Assembly: GCF_029813115.1 (NCBI RefSeq)
Contig: NZ_JAPZDS010000018.1
Location: 1-64,000 of the forward strand
Direction of reading: 5' to 3'
Source: Aureimonas sp. SK2
Lineage (GTDB): Bacteria; Pseudomonadota; Alphaproteobacteria; Rhizobiales; Rhizobiaceae
Length of the DNA stretch: 64,000 bases
Made by a program: the position numbers and the translations under genes. A model generated the notes under the pieces. That model was not told the origin of the DNA. It ran no database searches and saw only the letters and a program-made list of their open reading frames with translations. Numbering within the stretch: position 1 is the first letter of the stretch; every line of letters starts with the position of its first letter. Positions 54,067 to 64,000 of the stretch are shown here, piece by piece.

Positions 54067-55175
54067 CGGACACCGCCCTCGCCTTTTCAATCGACCGCGG
54101 ATGTCTTGCGGCCGCCGTCGAGCGCGTGTCCCGCGTCGTGCAGAAGCGGAACACGATGGAAATCCTCGGCCACATCCTGATCAAGGCCGAGGCCGGATCC
54201 GTGACCCTGCGCGGGACGGATCTCGAACTGGACGCACTGGTCCGCGTCGAGGGCGCAGCGATCGGCACGCCCGGCGGCCTGGCCGTGCCATCGGCGGAGT
54301 TCGCCGCGGCACTCGCCCGCTGGCCGGACGGCGTACTGACCGTCGAGAGCGACGGCCGTCGGCTGACGGCTAAGGTCGGCCGCTCGCGCGCTTCGCTGCC
54401 AGTCCTGCCGGAGGTCGATTTCCCCGACATCCGGCGCGGCGACACGGACACGACGTTTCAGATTCCCGGCTCCGACCTCACGGCCATGGCGGAGAAGTGC
54501 GGCTTCGCAGTCGGCACCGACGAGGTCCGCGCTTACCTTATGGGGATCTATCTGCACGCGACGGACCGGAACCTGGTGGCGGTCGCGACTGACGGTCACC
54601 GCCTGTCGCGCTTCGACATGCCGATGCCGGACGGCGCCGAGAGCATGGAAGGGGTGATCATCCCCAACCGCACGGTGAGGATCTGGCCGCACCTTCTCGG
54701 CAAGGATGAAAGCGATCCTGTCCAGGTCGAGACGGGCGAAGGCTTCATCCGCTTCTCGTCGGACTTGATGGTGCTGCACTCCAAGCTCGTCGGCGGCACC
54801 TATCCCGACTACCTGCGCGTCATCCCGCGCGGCAACAACCAGGTCGCACTCGCCAGCGTCTCCGACCTAACTACCGCCGTCGATAGGCTCATGGTCTTCT
54901 CGAAGGACAAGGGCCACGGCCTGAAGGTGGCGTTCGGCACAGGAGAGATCCGCCTGTCGATCCGGTCGGAGGCCGGCGAGGCTGAAGAGTTCGTCCCGGC
55001 CGAATGCGACTTCGACATGGAGATCGGCTTCAACGGCAAATACCTGCGCGAGATGCTGACAACCATGAAGGGGCCGCAGGTCCGGCTGGCGATGGCCGAT
55101 CCCGGCTCGCCGCCGCTGGTCACCGACGAGGCGGATCCGCGCCGCGAGATCGTCGTCATGCCGATGAGGGTCTGA
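54063..55175 (+). CDS. dnaN: Phage-encoded DNA polymerase III beta sliding clamp
   Basis: 370 aa, the normal DnaN length, with all three clamp domains: LAAAVERVSRVVQKRNTMEILGHILIKAEAGSVTLRGTDLEL; YLMGIYLHATDRNLVAVATDGHRLSRFDMP (the domain-2 signature ATDGHRL); and YLREMLTTMKGPQVRLAMADPGSPPLVTDE, ending VVMPMRV, close to the canonical PMR end. It could load on phage DNA and recruit host polymerase III in place of the host clamp. The only polymerase accessory gene in the prophage. Confidence 0.92.
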   Translation: MTDTALAFSIDRGCLAAAVERVSRVVQKRNTMEILGHILIKAEAGSVTLRGTDLELDALVRVEGAAIGTPGGLAVPSAEFAAALARWPDGVLTVESDGRRLTAKVGRSRASLPVLPEVDFPDIRRGDTDTTFQIPGSDLTAMAEKCGFAVGTDEVRAYLMGIYLHATDRNLVAVATDGHRLSRFDMPMPDGAESMEGVIIPNRTVRIWPHLLGKDESDPVQVETGEGFIRFSSDLMVLHSKLVGGTYPDYLRVIPRGNNQVALASVSDLTTAVDRLMVFSKDKGHGLKVAFGTGEIRLSIRSEAGEAEEFVPAECDFDMEIGFNGKYLREMLTTMKGPQVRLAMADPGSPPLVTDEADPRREIVVMPMRV

Positions 55176-55177
55176 CA

Positions 55178-55444
55178 ATGAGCGCCAAGCCTCTCACCCA
55201 GGCCGAGCTACACAACCAGCTCGCGCCCGAACTGTCCGCCCGCATCGTTCGTGCACCGCTCACTACGGGCGGTGACGTGACGGACGTGTGCGTCCTGATG
55301 GAAAGCGTCCTGGTCGGCGTTGCCCAAACATTGGAAGCCGCCGGCCTCGCGAAGCCCGAGGTTCTCGCCATGATCTGCGAGAACGCGAAGCGCCGTCACA
55401 CGCAGCTGCATCTCCTCGCCAACGCGAAAGGCACGCCGCAATGA
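55178..55444 (+). CDS. Small hypothetical phage protein
   Basis: 88 aa from the ATG at 55178, 2 bases after the clamp. Helical (VCVLMESVLVGVAQTLEAAGLAKPEVLAMICENAKRRH). The end overlaps the next start (ATGA). Unknown. Confidence 0.62.
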   Translation: MSAKPLTQAELHNQLAPELSARIVRAPLTTGGDVTDVCVLMESVLVGVAQTLEAAGLAKPEVLAMICENAKRRHTQLHLLANAKGTPQ

Positions 55445-55668
55445 GCCGCCGCGCCATCTTGGCCTATCGGCAGGGCCTGCGCGGCCCCTCGCCTGTCGTG
55501 TATTATGACGAGGTGCCTAACGAAAACGGCAGACCGCCGAAGCTTCTCCTCCATCGCGAGATCGAGGGTGGCACCGGCAACGCCGACTTCTTCCCCGGCG
55601 CCGACGAGATGCCGAGCTTCGCCCGGCTGACTGCCGCATTCCCGCCGCCCGCAGGAGAAACCGCATGA
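55441..55668 (+). CDS. Small hypothetical phage protein
   Basis: 75 aa. MSRRAILAYRQGLRGPSPVVYYDEVPN and a C-terminal Pro-rich end. Overlaps both neighbours by 4 bases. Unknown. Confidence 0.58.
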   Translation: MSRRAILAYRQGLRGPSPVVYYDEVPNENGRPPKLLLHREIEGGTGNADFFPGADEMPSFARLTAAFPPPAGETA

Positions 55669-56246
55669 GCCAGCCTCTGACGTTCACCTACACGAACTGG
55701 CGCGGCGAGACTGCGGAGCGCCGGGTGATCCCTGGAGCTTTCCGTTTCGCATCGACGGAATGGCACCCCGAGCCGCAATGGCTTCTCGTCGCCTTTGACT
55801 TGGACAAGTGTGAGCGTCGCGACTTCGCGGCGAAGCACATCGTGTTCGCCTCCGTTTCGGACGCGGGGATACGGGAGGCCATGACGCAGGTCATCGCCGA
55901 CACTTCCCAGCAGCCGGCCTACTGGATCGTTACAGAGGCCGAAACCGGGCACGCGATCATCTCCACGGACGTGGAAGATCGTGCGCATCGACTACACCGC
56001 CAGCACGACGGCAGCATTTTGACGCCCCTCTATACGCACCCAGCCCCAGCACATAGCGCCGAGGCGGAGTTGAAAGCGGAGGTCGAGCGCCTTCGCGCAG
56101 TCTGCCAACGTGCCCACTACATGCTGGCGGAACTCCCGACTCGCTTCCGGAAAGACTCTTACGAACGGGGGGTTTTGCAGATCGAGGTTGAGGCTCTGCG
56201 CGCAGCCCTCAAGTCCGAGACGCCTAAGACCAGGATGCGCAGATGA
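55665..56246 (+). CDS. WYL-like domain protein with C-terminal coiled coil
   Basis: 193 aa. The N-terminus FTYTNWRGETAERRVIPGAFRFASTEWHPEPQWLLVAFDLDKCERRDFAAKHI is a WYL-like ligand/nucleic-acid sensing core, seen without a DNA-binding domain in many alphaproteobacterial prophages. A helical C-terminus (AEAELKAEVERLRAVCQRAHYMLAEL) follows. A regulatory role is inferred. Confidence 0.72.
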   Translation: MSQPLTFTYTNWRGETAERRVIPGAFRFASTEWHPEPQWLLVAFDLDKCERRDFAAKHIVFASVSDAGIREAMTQVIADTSQQPAYWIVTEAETGHAIISTDVEDRAHRLHRQHDGSILTPLYTHPAPAHSAEAELKAEVERLRAVCQRAHYMLAELPTRFRKDSYERGVLQIEVEALRAALKSETPKTRMRR

Positions 56247-56524
56247 CCGGCCCGTTTAGGCCCGCCGCACACTGGGACCTCACCGAATTCGAGGCCCGCG
56301 TCTTCGACCGTCTCGTTCATCAGGAGGCCATCACACGTGAAGAAGTCCTGACGCTGTCCGAGGGCGCCAGGGGCTTTGTATGGGGCATCCAGCGCAAGGT
56401 CTCGCGCTATGGCGTGGCGATCGAGCTGACGAAGGCCGGCGACGGCTGGCAGCTCGTCGGCCGTCACGGCTACCTGATGCTCTGTCCGCCCACCGATCAG
56501 CTTCGCCGGGGGTTCGGAGGATGA
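56243..56524 (+). CDS. Small winged-helix-like protein
   Basis: 93 aa. WDLTEFEARVFDRLVHQEAITREEVLTL then VWGIQRKVSRYGVAIELTKAGDGWQLVGR, the layout of a transcriptional-regulator C-terminal wing. Overlaps both neighbours. May regulate the integrase downstream. Confidence 0.62.
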   Translation: MTGPFRPAAHWDLTEFEARVFDRLVHQEAITREEVLTLSEGARGFVWGIQRKVSRYGVAIELTKAGDGWQLVGRHGYLMLCPPTDQLRRGFGG

Positions 56525-56660
56525 GCAACGTTCGCACGAAGCCGGCGGGATCCGGCCCCGCGACGCCCGACCCGGCCGTCATCGAGATCGCGCGGGCACT
56601 TGCACGCATGATGGCACGGGTGGATCATGCCCGCGAAGAAGCGGAACGGCAGGGACGGTG

Positions 56661-56661
<1 letters not shown>
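56521..56661 (+). CDS. Short helical protein before the integrase
   Basis: 46 aa, MSNVRTKPAGSGPATPDPAV then IEIARALARMMARVDHAREE. Its stop overlaps the integrase start. Unknown; possibly a recombination directionality or regulatory peptide, by position only. Confidence 0.55.
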
Positions 56662-58286
<1,625 letters not shown>

Positions 58287-58490
58287 CCATTGCCGAAGCG
58301 GCTTGGCCGCCTGCGGTGAGGTGGATATAGGCGAAAGCTCGGGCGATGAAAACCCCTCTCGAGAGGGTTTTTGACAGAAAGACGACACCGCTCTCGCAAG
58401 CGGGGCCGCGAGCCGGGCATGTCCTCGGTAAGAAGACTAGCGGGAACGCCGGCCGATGCAAGCGGCGGGGCGCCGCCCGCCGCTTGTGCC
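58287..58490. terminator. Gap with a terminator for the acyl-CoA ligase gene
   Basis: 204 bases. CCCTCTC-GAGAGGG (58354-58367), flanked by A- and T-runs (AAAA before, TTTTT after), forms a bidirectional hairpin. It is 124 bases past the ligase stop. The rest should hold the tRNA-fMet promoter; no gene seen. Confidence 0.68.
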
Positions 58491-60155
58491 TCATTCGTCG
58501 CGCAGCATGCGGCGCAGGACCTTTCCGACATTGGTCTTGGGCAGCTCGTCGCGGAACTCGACATCGCGCGGGCGCTTGTAGCCGGTCAGGTTCTCGCGGC
58601 ACCACGCCTTGACCGCCGCCTCGTCCACCGTCTCGTCGCTGCGCACCACGAAGAGCTTCACCGCCTCGCCCGACGTCGCGTCCGGCACGCCCACGGCCGC
58701 GGCCTCGGCCACGCCCGGCATCCGGGTCGCCACGTCCTCCACCTCGTTGGGATAGACGTTGAAGCCCGAGACGTTGATCATGTCCTTCTTGCGGTCGACG
58801 ATCTTGACCCAGCCGCGCTCGTCCATCACGCCGATGTCGCCCGAGCGGAAGTAACCGTCCGCCGTGAAGACGCGCGCCGTCTCGTCCGGGCGCTGCCAGT
58901 AGCCCTGCATGACCTGGGGTCCGCGGATCGCCACCTCGCCGCGCTCGCCCGTCGCGACGGGCCGGCCGTCGTCGTCGAGGATCGCGACATCCGTGCTCGG
59001 CAGCGGCAGGCCGATCGTGCCGGAATAGTCCTTGGAGAGGACGGGGTTGGCGGTCGCGATCGGCGCGGTCTCCGACAGGCCGTAGCCTTCGCAGATCGAG
59101 CAGCCCGTCACGCTCTTCCACAGATCGGCCGTCGCCTTCTGCACCGCCATGCCGCCGCCGACCGACAGCTTCATGTGCGACCAGTCGACCTGCCGGGCGC
59201 CCTCGTGGCGCGCGATCGCGCCGAACAGCGTGTTGACGGCGGGGAAGAGGTGGAAGCGGTTGGCCTTCAGCTCCTTGAGAAGAGCCGGGATGTCTCGCGG
59301 ATTGGGGATCAGGATGTTGCAGCCGCCGGTATGCTGCGACAGCATCATGTTCACGGTGAAGCCGAAGATGTGGTAGAGCGGCAGGGCGCAGACGGTGACC
59401 GGCTGCTCGCCCGGCGGCAGGAGGTCGAGCACCGGCTGGTGCCAGAGCTCGGCCTGGATGACGTTGGCGACGATGTTGCGGTTGGTGAGAACCGCGCCCT
59501 TGGAGACGCCCGTCGTGCCGCCCGTATATTGCAGCACCGCCGGGTCCTCGGGTTTACGCGCCGCCGGCCGGAGGGCCGCCCTGGTCTTCAACGCCGTCTT
59601 CCAGCGCACCGCGCCCGGCAGGTCGTAGGCGGGCACCGCTTTCTTCACGCGGCGCAGCACGAAATTGACGAGATGCCCCTTGAGGCCCGGCAGCATGTCG
59701 CCGACGCCGGTCACCACCACGTGCTCGACCGGTACCTCGGCGCGGCACTCCTCCAGCGTGCGCGCCATGTTCTCCAGGATCACGATGGCGCGGGCGCCCG
59801 AATCCTTGAGCTGGTGCGCCAGCTCGCGCGGCGTGTAGAGCGGGTTCGTGTTCACCACCACCATGCCCGCCCGCACCACGCCGGCCAGTGCCACCGGGTA
59901 CTGGAAGACGTTGGGCATCATCAGCGCGACCCGGTCGCCCGGGTGGAGGCCGAGGCCTTGGAGATAGGTCGCAAAGCGCGCCGAGGCCGCATCGAGCTCG
60001 GCATAGGTCATGGTCGCGCCCATGAAGCGGAAGGCGGGCTTGCCCGAATGCCTGGCGAAGGCGGCCGTGAGAAGCCCGGCCAGGCTCTCGTAGGGCAAGG
60101 GTCCGATCTCGTGCGGAACGCCTTTCGGATAATGGGCGAGCCAGGGCCTCTGCAT
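58491..60155 (-). CDS. fadD: Long-chain fatty acid-CoA ligase
   Basis: 554 aa AMP-forming ligase that activates fatty acids with ATP and CoA. Motifs: ALMMPNVFQYPVALAG; AMP-binding P-loop LQYTGGTTGVSKGAVLTN; adenine motif CEGYGLSETAP; GWVKIVDRKKDMINVSGFNVYP; catalytic Lys in LPKTNVGKVLRR. The length matches FadD. A stand-alone host gene next to the prophage insertion site. Confidence 0.93.
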   Translation of the reverse strand: MQRPWLAHYPKGVPHEIGPLPYESLAGLLTAAFARHSGKPAFRFMGATMTYAELDAASARFATYLQGLGLHPGDRVALMMPNVFQYPVALAGVVRAGMVVVNTNPLYTPRELAHQLKDSGARAIVILENMARTLEECRAEVPVEHVVVTGVGDMLPGLKGHLVNFVLRRVKKAVPAYDLPGAVRWKTALKTRAALRPAARKPEDPAVLQYTGGTTGVSKGAVLTNRNIVANVIQAELWHQPVLDLLPPGEQPVTVCALPLYHIFGFTVNMMLSQHTGGCNILIPNPRDIPALLKELKANRFHLFPAVNTLFGAIARHEGARQVDWSHMKLSVGGGMAVQKATADLWKSVTGCSICEGYGLSETAPIATANPVLSKDYSGTIGLPLPSTDVAILDDDGRPVATGERGEVAIRGPQVMQGYWQRPDETARVFTADGYFRSGDIGVMDERGWVKIVDRKKDMINVSGFNVYPNEVEDVATRMPGVAEAAAVGVPDATSGEAVKLFVVRSDETVDEAAVKAWCRENLTGYKRPRDVEFRDELPKTNVGKVLRRMLRDE

Positions 60156-60396
60156 GCGTCATTCCTCCCGTTTTCCCGAAGCTAGCGCAGGTCGCGCCGG
60201 GACGAAACTCCCGCGACTTACGTTAACGTCAATTTTCCGTGGGGCGGTTGACGCCCGGGGCGGATGCCCGGCAGCCTTCCGCACGGCCTTCGTCGCAAGC
60301 GGGCCGATCGCCTCGCGATTCCATCGATGCGGGGCTCGCGCGGGCGCGTCCACGCGCCTATCTTGGGGCCAGTTCCCGACAGCCAGCCGGATCGCC
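60156..60396. other. Divergent promoter gap
   Basis: 241 bases between the ligase and the gamma-carbonic anhydrase gene. It must hold both promoters; no regulatory repeat stood out. The open frame reaching into it from the right lacks a plausible start. Confidence 0.45.
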
Positions 60397-60924
60397 ATGC
60401 CCCTCCACGCCCTCGACGACAAGGCCCCGCTTCTCGACAGTCGGGAGACGGTGTTCGTCGCCCCCGGCGCCCATGTGGTCGGCGAGGTGCGGCTCGGCGC
60501 CGATGTCGGCGTCTGGTTCGGCGCGGTGATCCGGGGCGACGTGGCGCCGATCGCGGTCGGCGCGCGGACCAATATCCAGGAAGGGGCGATGCTCCACGCC
60601 GATCCCGGCTTTCCGCTCGCCATCGGCGAGGGCTGCACGATCGGGCATCACGCCATCGTCCACGGCTGCACGGTGGGAGACAACACGTTGATCGGCATGG
60701 GCGCGACGGTGCTGAACGGCGCGCGCATCGGCGCCAACTGTCTCGTCGGCGCGGGCGCGCTGGTCACCGAGGGCAAGGAATTTCCGGACGGCTCGCTGAT
60801 CGTCGGCGCCCCGGCCAAAGTGGTGCGCCCGCTCGACGAGGCGGCGATCGAGGGCCTGCGGCAATCGGCCGAGCGCTATGTCGCCAACGCCCGGCGCTTC
60901 GCCGCTGGACTGCGGACGCTCTGA
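60397..60924 (+). CDS. Gamma-carbonic anhydrase family protein (YrdA/PaaY-like)
   Basis: 175 aa left-handed beta-helix protein. Hexapeptide repeats run from [22 protein letters not shown] to [10 protein letters not shown]. Metal-binding histidines appear at the expected places ([18 protein letters not shown]). Some members are carbonic anhydrases and others act on acyl-CoA or have unknown roles. The ATG at 60397 ([11 protein letters not shown]) is chosen by family length. Confidence 0.9.
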   Translation: MPLHALDDKAPLLDSRETVFVAPGAHVVGEVRLGADVGVWFGAVIRGDVAPIAVGARTNIQEGAMLHADPGFPLAIGEGCTIGHHAIVHGCTVGDNTLIGMGATVLNGARIGANCLVGAGALVTEGKEFPDGSLIVGAPAKVVRPLDEAAIEGLRQSAERYVANARRFAAGLRTL

Positions 60925-60940
60925 AGCGCACACAGCCGGC

Positions 60941-62794
60941 ATGACCTCCTCCCAAACGCGCGCGACGCGCGCCCTGTTCGACGACGGCCTGCCTTCCCCG
61001 CGCGAGGCGCTGGCCCGCGTCTTCGGCCATGCCGACTTCCGCGGCCGCCAGGCGGAGGTGATCGAGCATGTCGTTTCGGGCGGCGACGCGGTGGTGCTGT
61101 TTCCGACCGGCGCCGGCAAGTCGCTCTGCTACCAGATTCCGGCTCTCTGCCGCCCCGGCACCGCCATCGTCGTCTCGCCGCTGATCGCGCTGATGCGCGA
61201 CCAGGTCCAGGCGCTCACCGAGGCGGGCGTGCGGGCGGCTGCGCTGAACTCCTCGCTCACGGAGGAGGAGCGGGCGCAGGTGCGGCGCGAGCTGATGGCC
61301 GGGCGGCTCGACCTCCTCTACGTGACCCCGGAGCGCATCGTCACGCCCGGCTTCCGCCAGGCGCTCTCGCGCATCGCCATCGCCCTCTTCGCCATCGACG
61401 AGGCGCATTGCGTCAGCGCCTGGGGCCACGACTTCCGCCCCGAATACCGGGCGCTGGAGGCCCTCGCCGACGACTATCCGGACGTGCCCCGCATCGCGCT
61501 CACCGCCACGGCCGACCCGGCGACGCGCCGCGACATCGTGGAGCGGCTGCGCCTCGAGCACGCGCCGATCTTTTCCACCTCCTTCGACCGGCCCAACATC
61601 CGCTACGCCATCGTCGAGCGCGACGAGGCCCGGCGCCAGCTCCTCGCCTTCCTGGAGGACCATCGCGGCTCCAGCGGCATCGTCTACTGCCTGTCGCGCC
61701 GCAAGGTGGAGGAGACGGCCGAGTGGCTGAACGGGCAGGGCATCCGCGCCCTGCCCTACCATGCCGGCATGGATGCGCGCCTGAAGGACGCTCACCAGGA
61801 CGCCTTCCTGAAGGAGGACGGGGTCTGCCTCGTCGCCACCGTCGCCTTCGGCATGGGCATCGACAAGCCGGACGTGCGCTTCGTCGCCCATCTCGACCTG
61901 CCCTCCTCCGTCGAAGCCTACTACCAGGAAACGGGGCGCGCGGGCCGCGACGGCCAGCCGTCGGAGGCCTGGATGGCCTACGGCATGCAGGACGTCGTAC
62001 AGCGCCGCCGGATGATCGACGAGGGCGGTGCCGAGGAGGCGATCAAGCGCGTCGAGCGCGCCAAGCTGGATGCCCTTCTGGGCATCTGCGAGACGGCGGG
62101 CTGCCGACGCCAGGCCATCCTCTCCCATTTCGGCGAGAGCCATCCGGGAGGGTGCGGGAATTGCGACACCTGCCTCGTGCCGGTCGAGACCTTCGACGGC
62201 AGCGAGGACGCGATCAAGCTCATGGCCGCCGTCTACCGCACGGGCGAGCGCTACGGGCTCGGCCACGTGATCGACGTCCTCACCGGCAAGGAGACGGACA
62301 AGGTGCGGACGGCCGGACACGCCGCCATGCCGGTCTTCGGCAAGGGCGCGGGGGTCGACGCCCGCGTCTGGCAGTCGATCGCCCGCCAGCTCGTGGCGCA
62401 AGGTCTCCTCACCGTCGATCATGCCGCCTATGGCGCTCTGGTGCTGACCGAGGAGGCACGGCCGGTCTTCCGGGGCGAGCGCCGCGTGGTGCTGCGCCGC
62501 GACCGCCGCCGCAAGGCGACGCGCCTCGGGCGCACCGGCCACGCGACGGAGGGGCTCGACGAGGAGACGGCGGCGATCTTCCAGGCTCTGCGCGGCGAGC
62601 GTGCCCGCATCGCGCGCGAAAAATCGGTGCCGGCCTATGTCGTCTTCTCCGACGCGACCTTGCGCGCCATGGCCGAGCGCTGCCCGCACGACGAGGAAAG
62701 CTTCCTCGCAGTGCCCGGCGTCGGCGAGGCCAAGCTGGAAGCCTATGGCGACCTGTTCCTCGCCGTGATCCGTCGGGCGACGGGCGGAGACTGA
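60941..62794 (+). CDS. recQ: ATP-dependent DNA helicase RecQ
   Basis: 617 aa 3'-5' helicase for recombination and repair. Helicase motifs: [67 protein letters not shown]. RecQ-Ct zinc site with [13 protein letters not shown]-type sequence and CGNCDTC. C-terminal HRDC ([22 protein letters not shown], then [17 protein letters not shown]). The start is 16 bases after the previous gene. Confidence 0.95.
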   Translation: MTSSQTRATRALFDDGLPSPREALARVFGHADFRGRQAEVIEHVVSGGDAVVLFPTGAGKSLCYQIPALCRPGTAIVVSPLIALMRDQVQALTEAGVRAAALNSSLTEEERAQVRRELMAGRLDLLYVTPERIVTPGFRQALSRIAIALFAIDEAHCVSAWGHDFRPEYRALEALADDYPDVPRIALTATADPATRRDIVERLRLEHAPIFSTSFDRPNIRYAIVERDEARRQLLAFLEDHRGSSGIVYCLSRRKVEETAEWLNGQGIRALPYHAGMDARLKDAHQDAFLKEDGVCLVATVAFGMGIDKPDVRFVAHLDLPSSVEAYYQETGRAGRDGQPSEAWMAYGMQDVVQRRRMIDEGGAEEAIKRVERAKLDALLGICETAGCRRQAILSHFGESHPGGCGNCDTCLVPVETFDGSEDAIKLMAAVYRTGERYGLGHVIDVLTGKETDKVRTAGHAAMPVFGKGAGVDARVWQSIARQLVAQGLLTVDHAAYGALVLTEEARPVFRGERRVVLRRDRRRKATRLGRTGHATEGLDEETAAIFQALRGERARIAREKSVPAYVVFSDATLRAMAERCPHDEESFLAVPGVGEAKLEAYGDLFLAVIRRATGGD

Positions 62795-62919
62795 GCGCAA
62801 GAGCGGCTTGCAACCGGGATGATCCTGGAAATGCTTTCGCGACCGACCATGTCACGTTAAATGGACCGGCGCGAAGCGAGACCCCGCCGCTCCCCTCGCG
62901 CCGCTGCCCCGGCGGCCCG

Positions 62920-63864
62920 ATGCATCGGCGGGGGAGCTTCGCCCCCGTGACACCCGCCAATCCGCTCCTTGCCGGCATTCTTTTCACCATCGTGGCGGGC
63001 GCACTCTTCGCCGGCATGGACTCCTTCGGCAAGCACCTGTCGACGCTCCTGCCGGTTCTCCAGGTGATCTGGGGGCGCTACGTCGTCCAAACCGTCGTGA
63101 TCACCGCCTGGCTCGGCGCGACGACCGGCACGCGCTTCCTGCGCACGCCCCGCCCCGGGCTGCAGCTGACGCGCGGCGTGCTCCTGCTCGCCTGCACCTT
63201 CCTGATGTACGAGGCGCTGTCGCGTGTGCCGCTTGCCGACGCGACGGCGGTGCTGTTCTTCAGCCCGATCATGGTGACCGTCCTGTCGGTCGTGTTCCTG
63301 CGCGAGCGGATCGGCCTCCACCGCATCGCGGCGGTCGTCGCCGGCTTCTGCGGCATGCTCCTGATCCTCCGGCCCGGCATCGGGAGCTTCCACCCCGCCC
63401 TGTTTCTCGCCCTCGCCGCCTCCGTCCTCAACGCGGTCTACCTCCTCCTGACGCGCCGGCTCGCGGGGCGCGAGGACTCGGCCTCGACGCAGTTCAACAC
63501 GACGGCCGCGGGCGCCCTGATCATGTCGATCGTCGTCATTCCCGTCTGGCGGACGCCCGACCTTCCGACGGGGCTCCTGCTCCTCGCCCTCGGGCTCTTC
63601 GGCACGCTCGGCCATTTCCTGCTCGTCCGCGCCTTCTCCTACGCCTCCGCCTCGCTGCTTTCGCCCTTCCTCTACACCCAGGTGCTGACCGCGGCGGCGG
63701 TCAGCGTCCTCCTGTTCGGCGATCCGCTGCATCCCGCGACGATCGCCGGCACGGCGGTACTCGTCGCGAGCGGCCTCTATATCTGGTGGCGCGAGAACCG
63801 GCGCCGGTCTGGGGCGCCTGTCATCGATCCCGGAACCCGCGCGGAGCTCCATCCCGGCGACTGA
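62920..63864 (+). CDS. EamA-family (DMT) transporter
   Basis: 314 aa with about ten membrane helices in two EamA halves (LLAGILFTIVAGALFAGMDS; YEALSRVPLADATAVLFFSPIMVTVLSVVFLRE; second half from FLALAASVLNAVYLLLTRR). A GTG at 62947 is an alternative start. The substrate is unknown; such proteins often export amino acids or other metabolites. Confidence 0.87.
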   Translation: MHRRGSFAPVTPANPLLAGILFTIVAGALFAGMDSFGKHLSTLLPVLQVIWGRYVVQTVVITAWLGATTGTRFLRTPRPGLQLTRGVLLLACTFLMYEALSRVPLADATAVLFFSPIMVTVLSVVFLRERIGLHRIAAVVAGFCGMLLILRPGIGSFHPALFLALAASVLNAVYLLLTRRLAGREDSASTQFNTTAAGALIMSIVVIPVWRTPDLPTGLLLLALGLFGTLGHFLLVRAFSYASASLLSPFLYTQVLTAAAVSVLLFGDPLHPATIAGTAVLVASGLYIWWRENRRRSGAPVIDPGTRAELHPGD

Positions 63865-63881
63865 GCTCCGTCCCGAAACGA

Positions 63882-63917
63882 CGAAGGCCCGGATGCCGCC
63901 CAGCCTCCGGGCCTTCG
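63882..63917. terminator. Bidirectional terminator
   Basis: CGAAGGCCCGGA (63882-63893) pairs with TCCGGGCCTTCG (63906-63917), a 12-bp perfect stem with a 12-base loop, between the convergent transporter and receptor genes. Confidence 0.82.
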
Positions 63918-63941
63918 ATCTGGGACGCTGGACCCTGCGCC

Positions 63942-64000
63942 CTACCAGTTCATGTGCGCCTTGAGGACGAACTCGCGGCCCTGCCCGTAGGCGCAGGTCA
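63942..64000 (-). CDS. C-terminus of a TonB-dependent outer-membrane receptor (partial)
   Basis: The minus strand reads TCAYGQGREFVLKAHMNW before a TAG (63942-63944). A YGQGR turn, a last beta strand and a terminal Trp are typical of the end of siderophore receptors such as FhuA-like proteins. The rest is beyond the window. Confidence 0.65.
   Translation of the reverse strand, partial: TCAYGQGREFVLKAHMNW

Noticed and set aside
60764-62800. 678-codon minus-strand frame across recQ
   Set aside because: Antisense to a full RecQ helicase with all motifs.

Overview
The window is high-GC DNA from an alphaproteobacterium, probably Hyphomicrobiales. This is inferred from gene content: a sulfoquinovose monooxygenase cluster like that of Agrobacterium, an alphaproteobacterial-type initiator tRNA and a rhizobial-style flagellin. 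No rRNA or other taxonomic marker is present, so the genus is open.

Region 1 (1-10954) is a sulfoquinovose (SQ) catabolic locus of the oxidative desulfonation (sulfo-SMO) type. A leftward operon encodes an ABC importer (smoE ATPase, smoF binding protein, two permeases) and the sulfoquinovosidase SmoI. A GntR/HutC-type regulator is next. A rightward operon encodes SmoC (flavin monooxygenase that removes sulfite), SmoB (aldo-keto reductase that turns 6-oxo-glucose into glucose), SmoA (flavin reductase) and a YeiH-type anion exporter that could expel sulfite or sulfate. Both promoter regions carry the same 16-bp word, AATTGATACACCATTG, the likely operator. A small Rmf-like gene and a strong palindromic terminator follow.

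Region 2 (11313-58222) is a complete 46.9-kb prophage inserted in the 3' end of the initiator tRNA-fMet gene by a serine integrase. A 13-bp core (TGGTTGCGGGGGC) is present at both ends. Its left 8.6 kb is cargo: an XRE regulator, a 937-residue RTX-type protein, a methyltransferase, two tandem XRE regulators, small proteins, a full flagellin and a degenerate tyrosine-recombinase-like protein. Then come lysis genes and small ORFs (20.0-23.5 kb). The leftward late operon holds tail fibre and baseplate genes, a tape measure with a muramidase domain, a frameshifted tail chaperone, tail tube, connectors, HK97-type capsid, protease, portal, terminase and HNH nuclease (23.8-45.3 kb). A 10-bp repeat array and the replication genes (D5 helicase, toprim primase) lie at 46.2-51.3 kb. 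The lysogeny switch (Cro-like and S24 repressor with palindromic operators) is at 51.3-52.5 kb. A rightward operon ends in the integrase and includes a ParB-like protein and a phage beta sliding clamp (52.5-58.25 kb).

Region 3 (58210-64000) is host chromosome: tRNA-fMet, a FadD-like acyl-CoA ligase, a gamma-carbonic anhydrase family protein, RecQ helicase, an EamA permease and the C-terminus of a TonB-dependent receptor.
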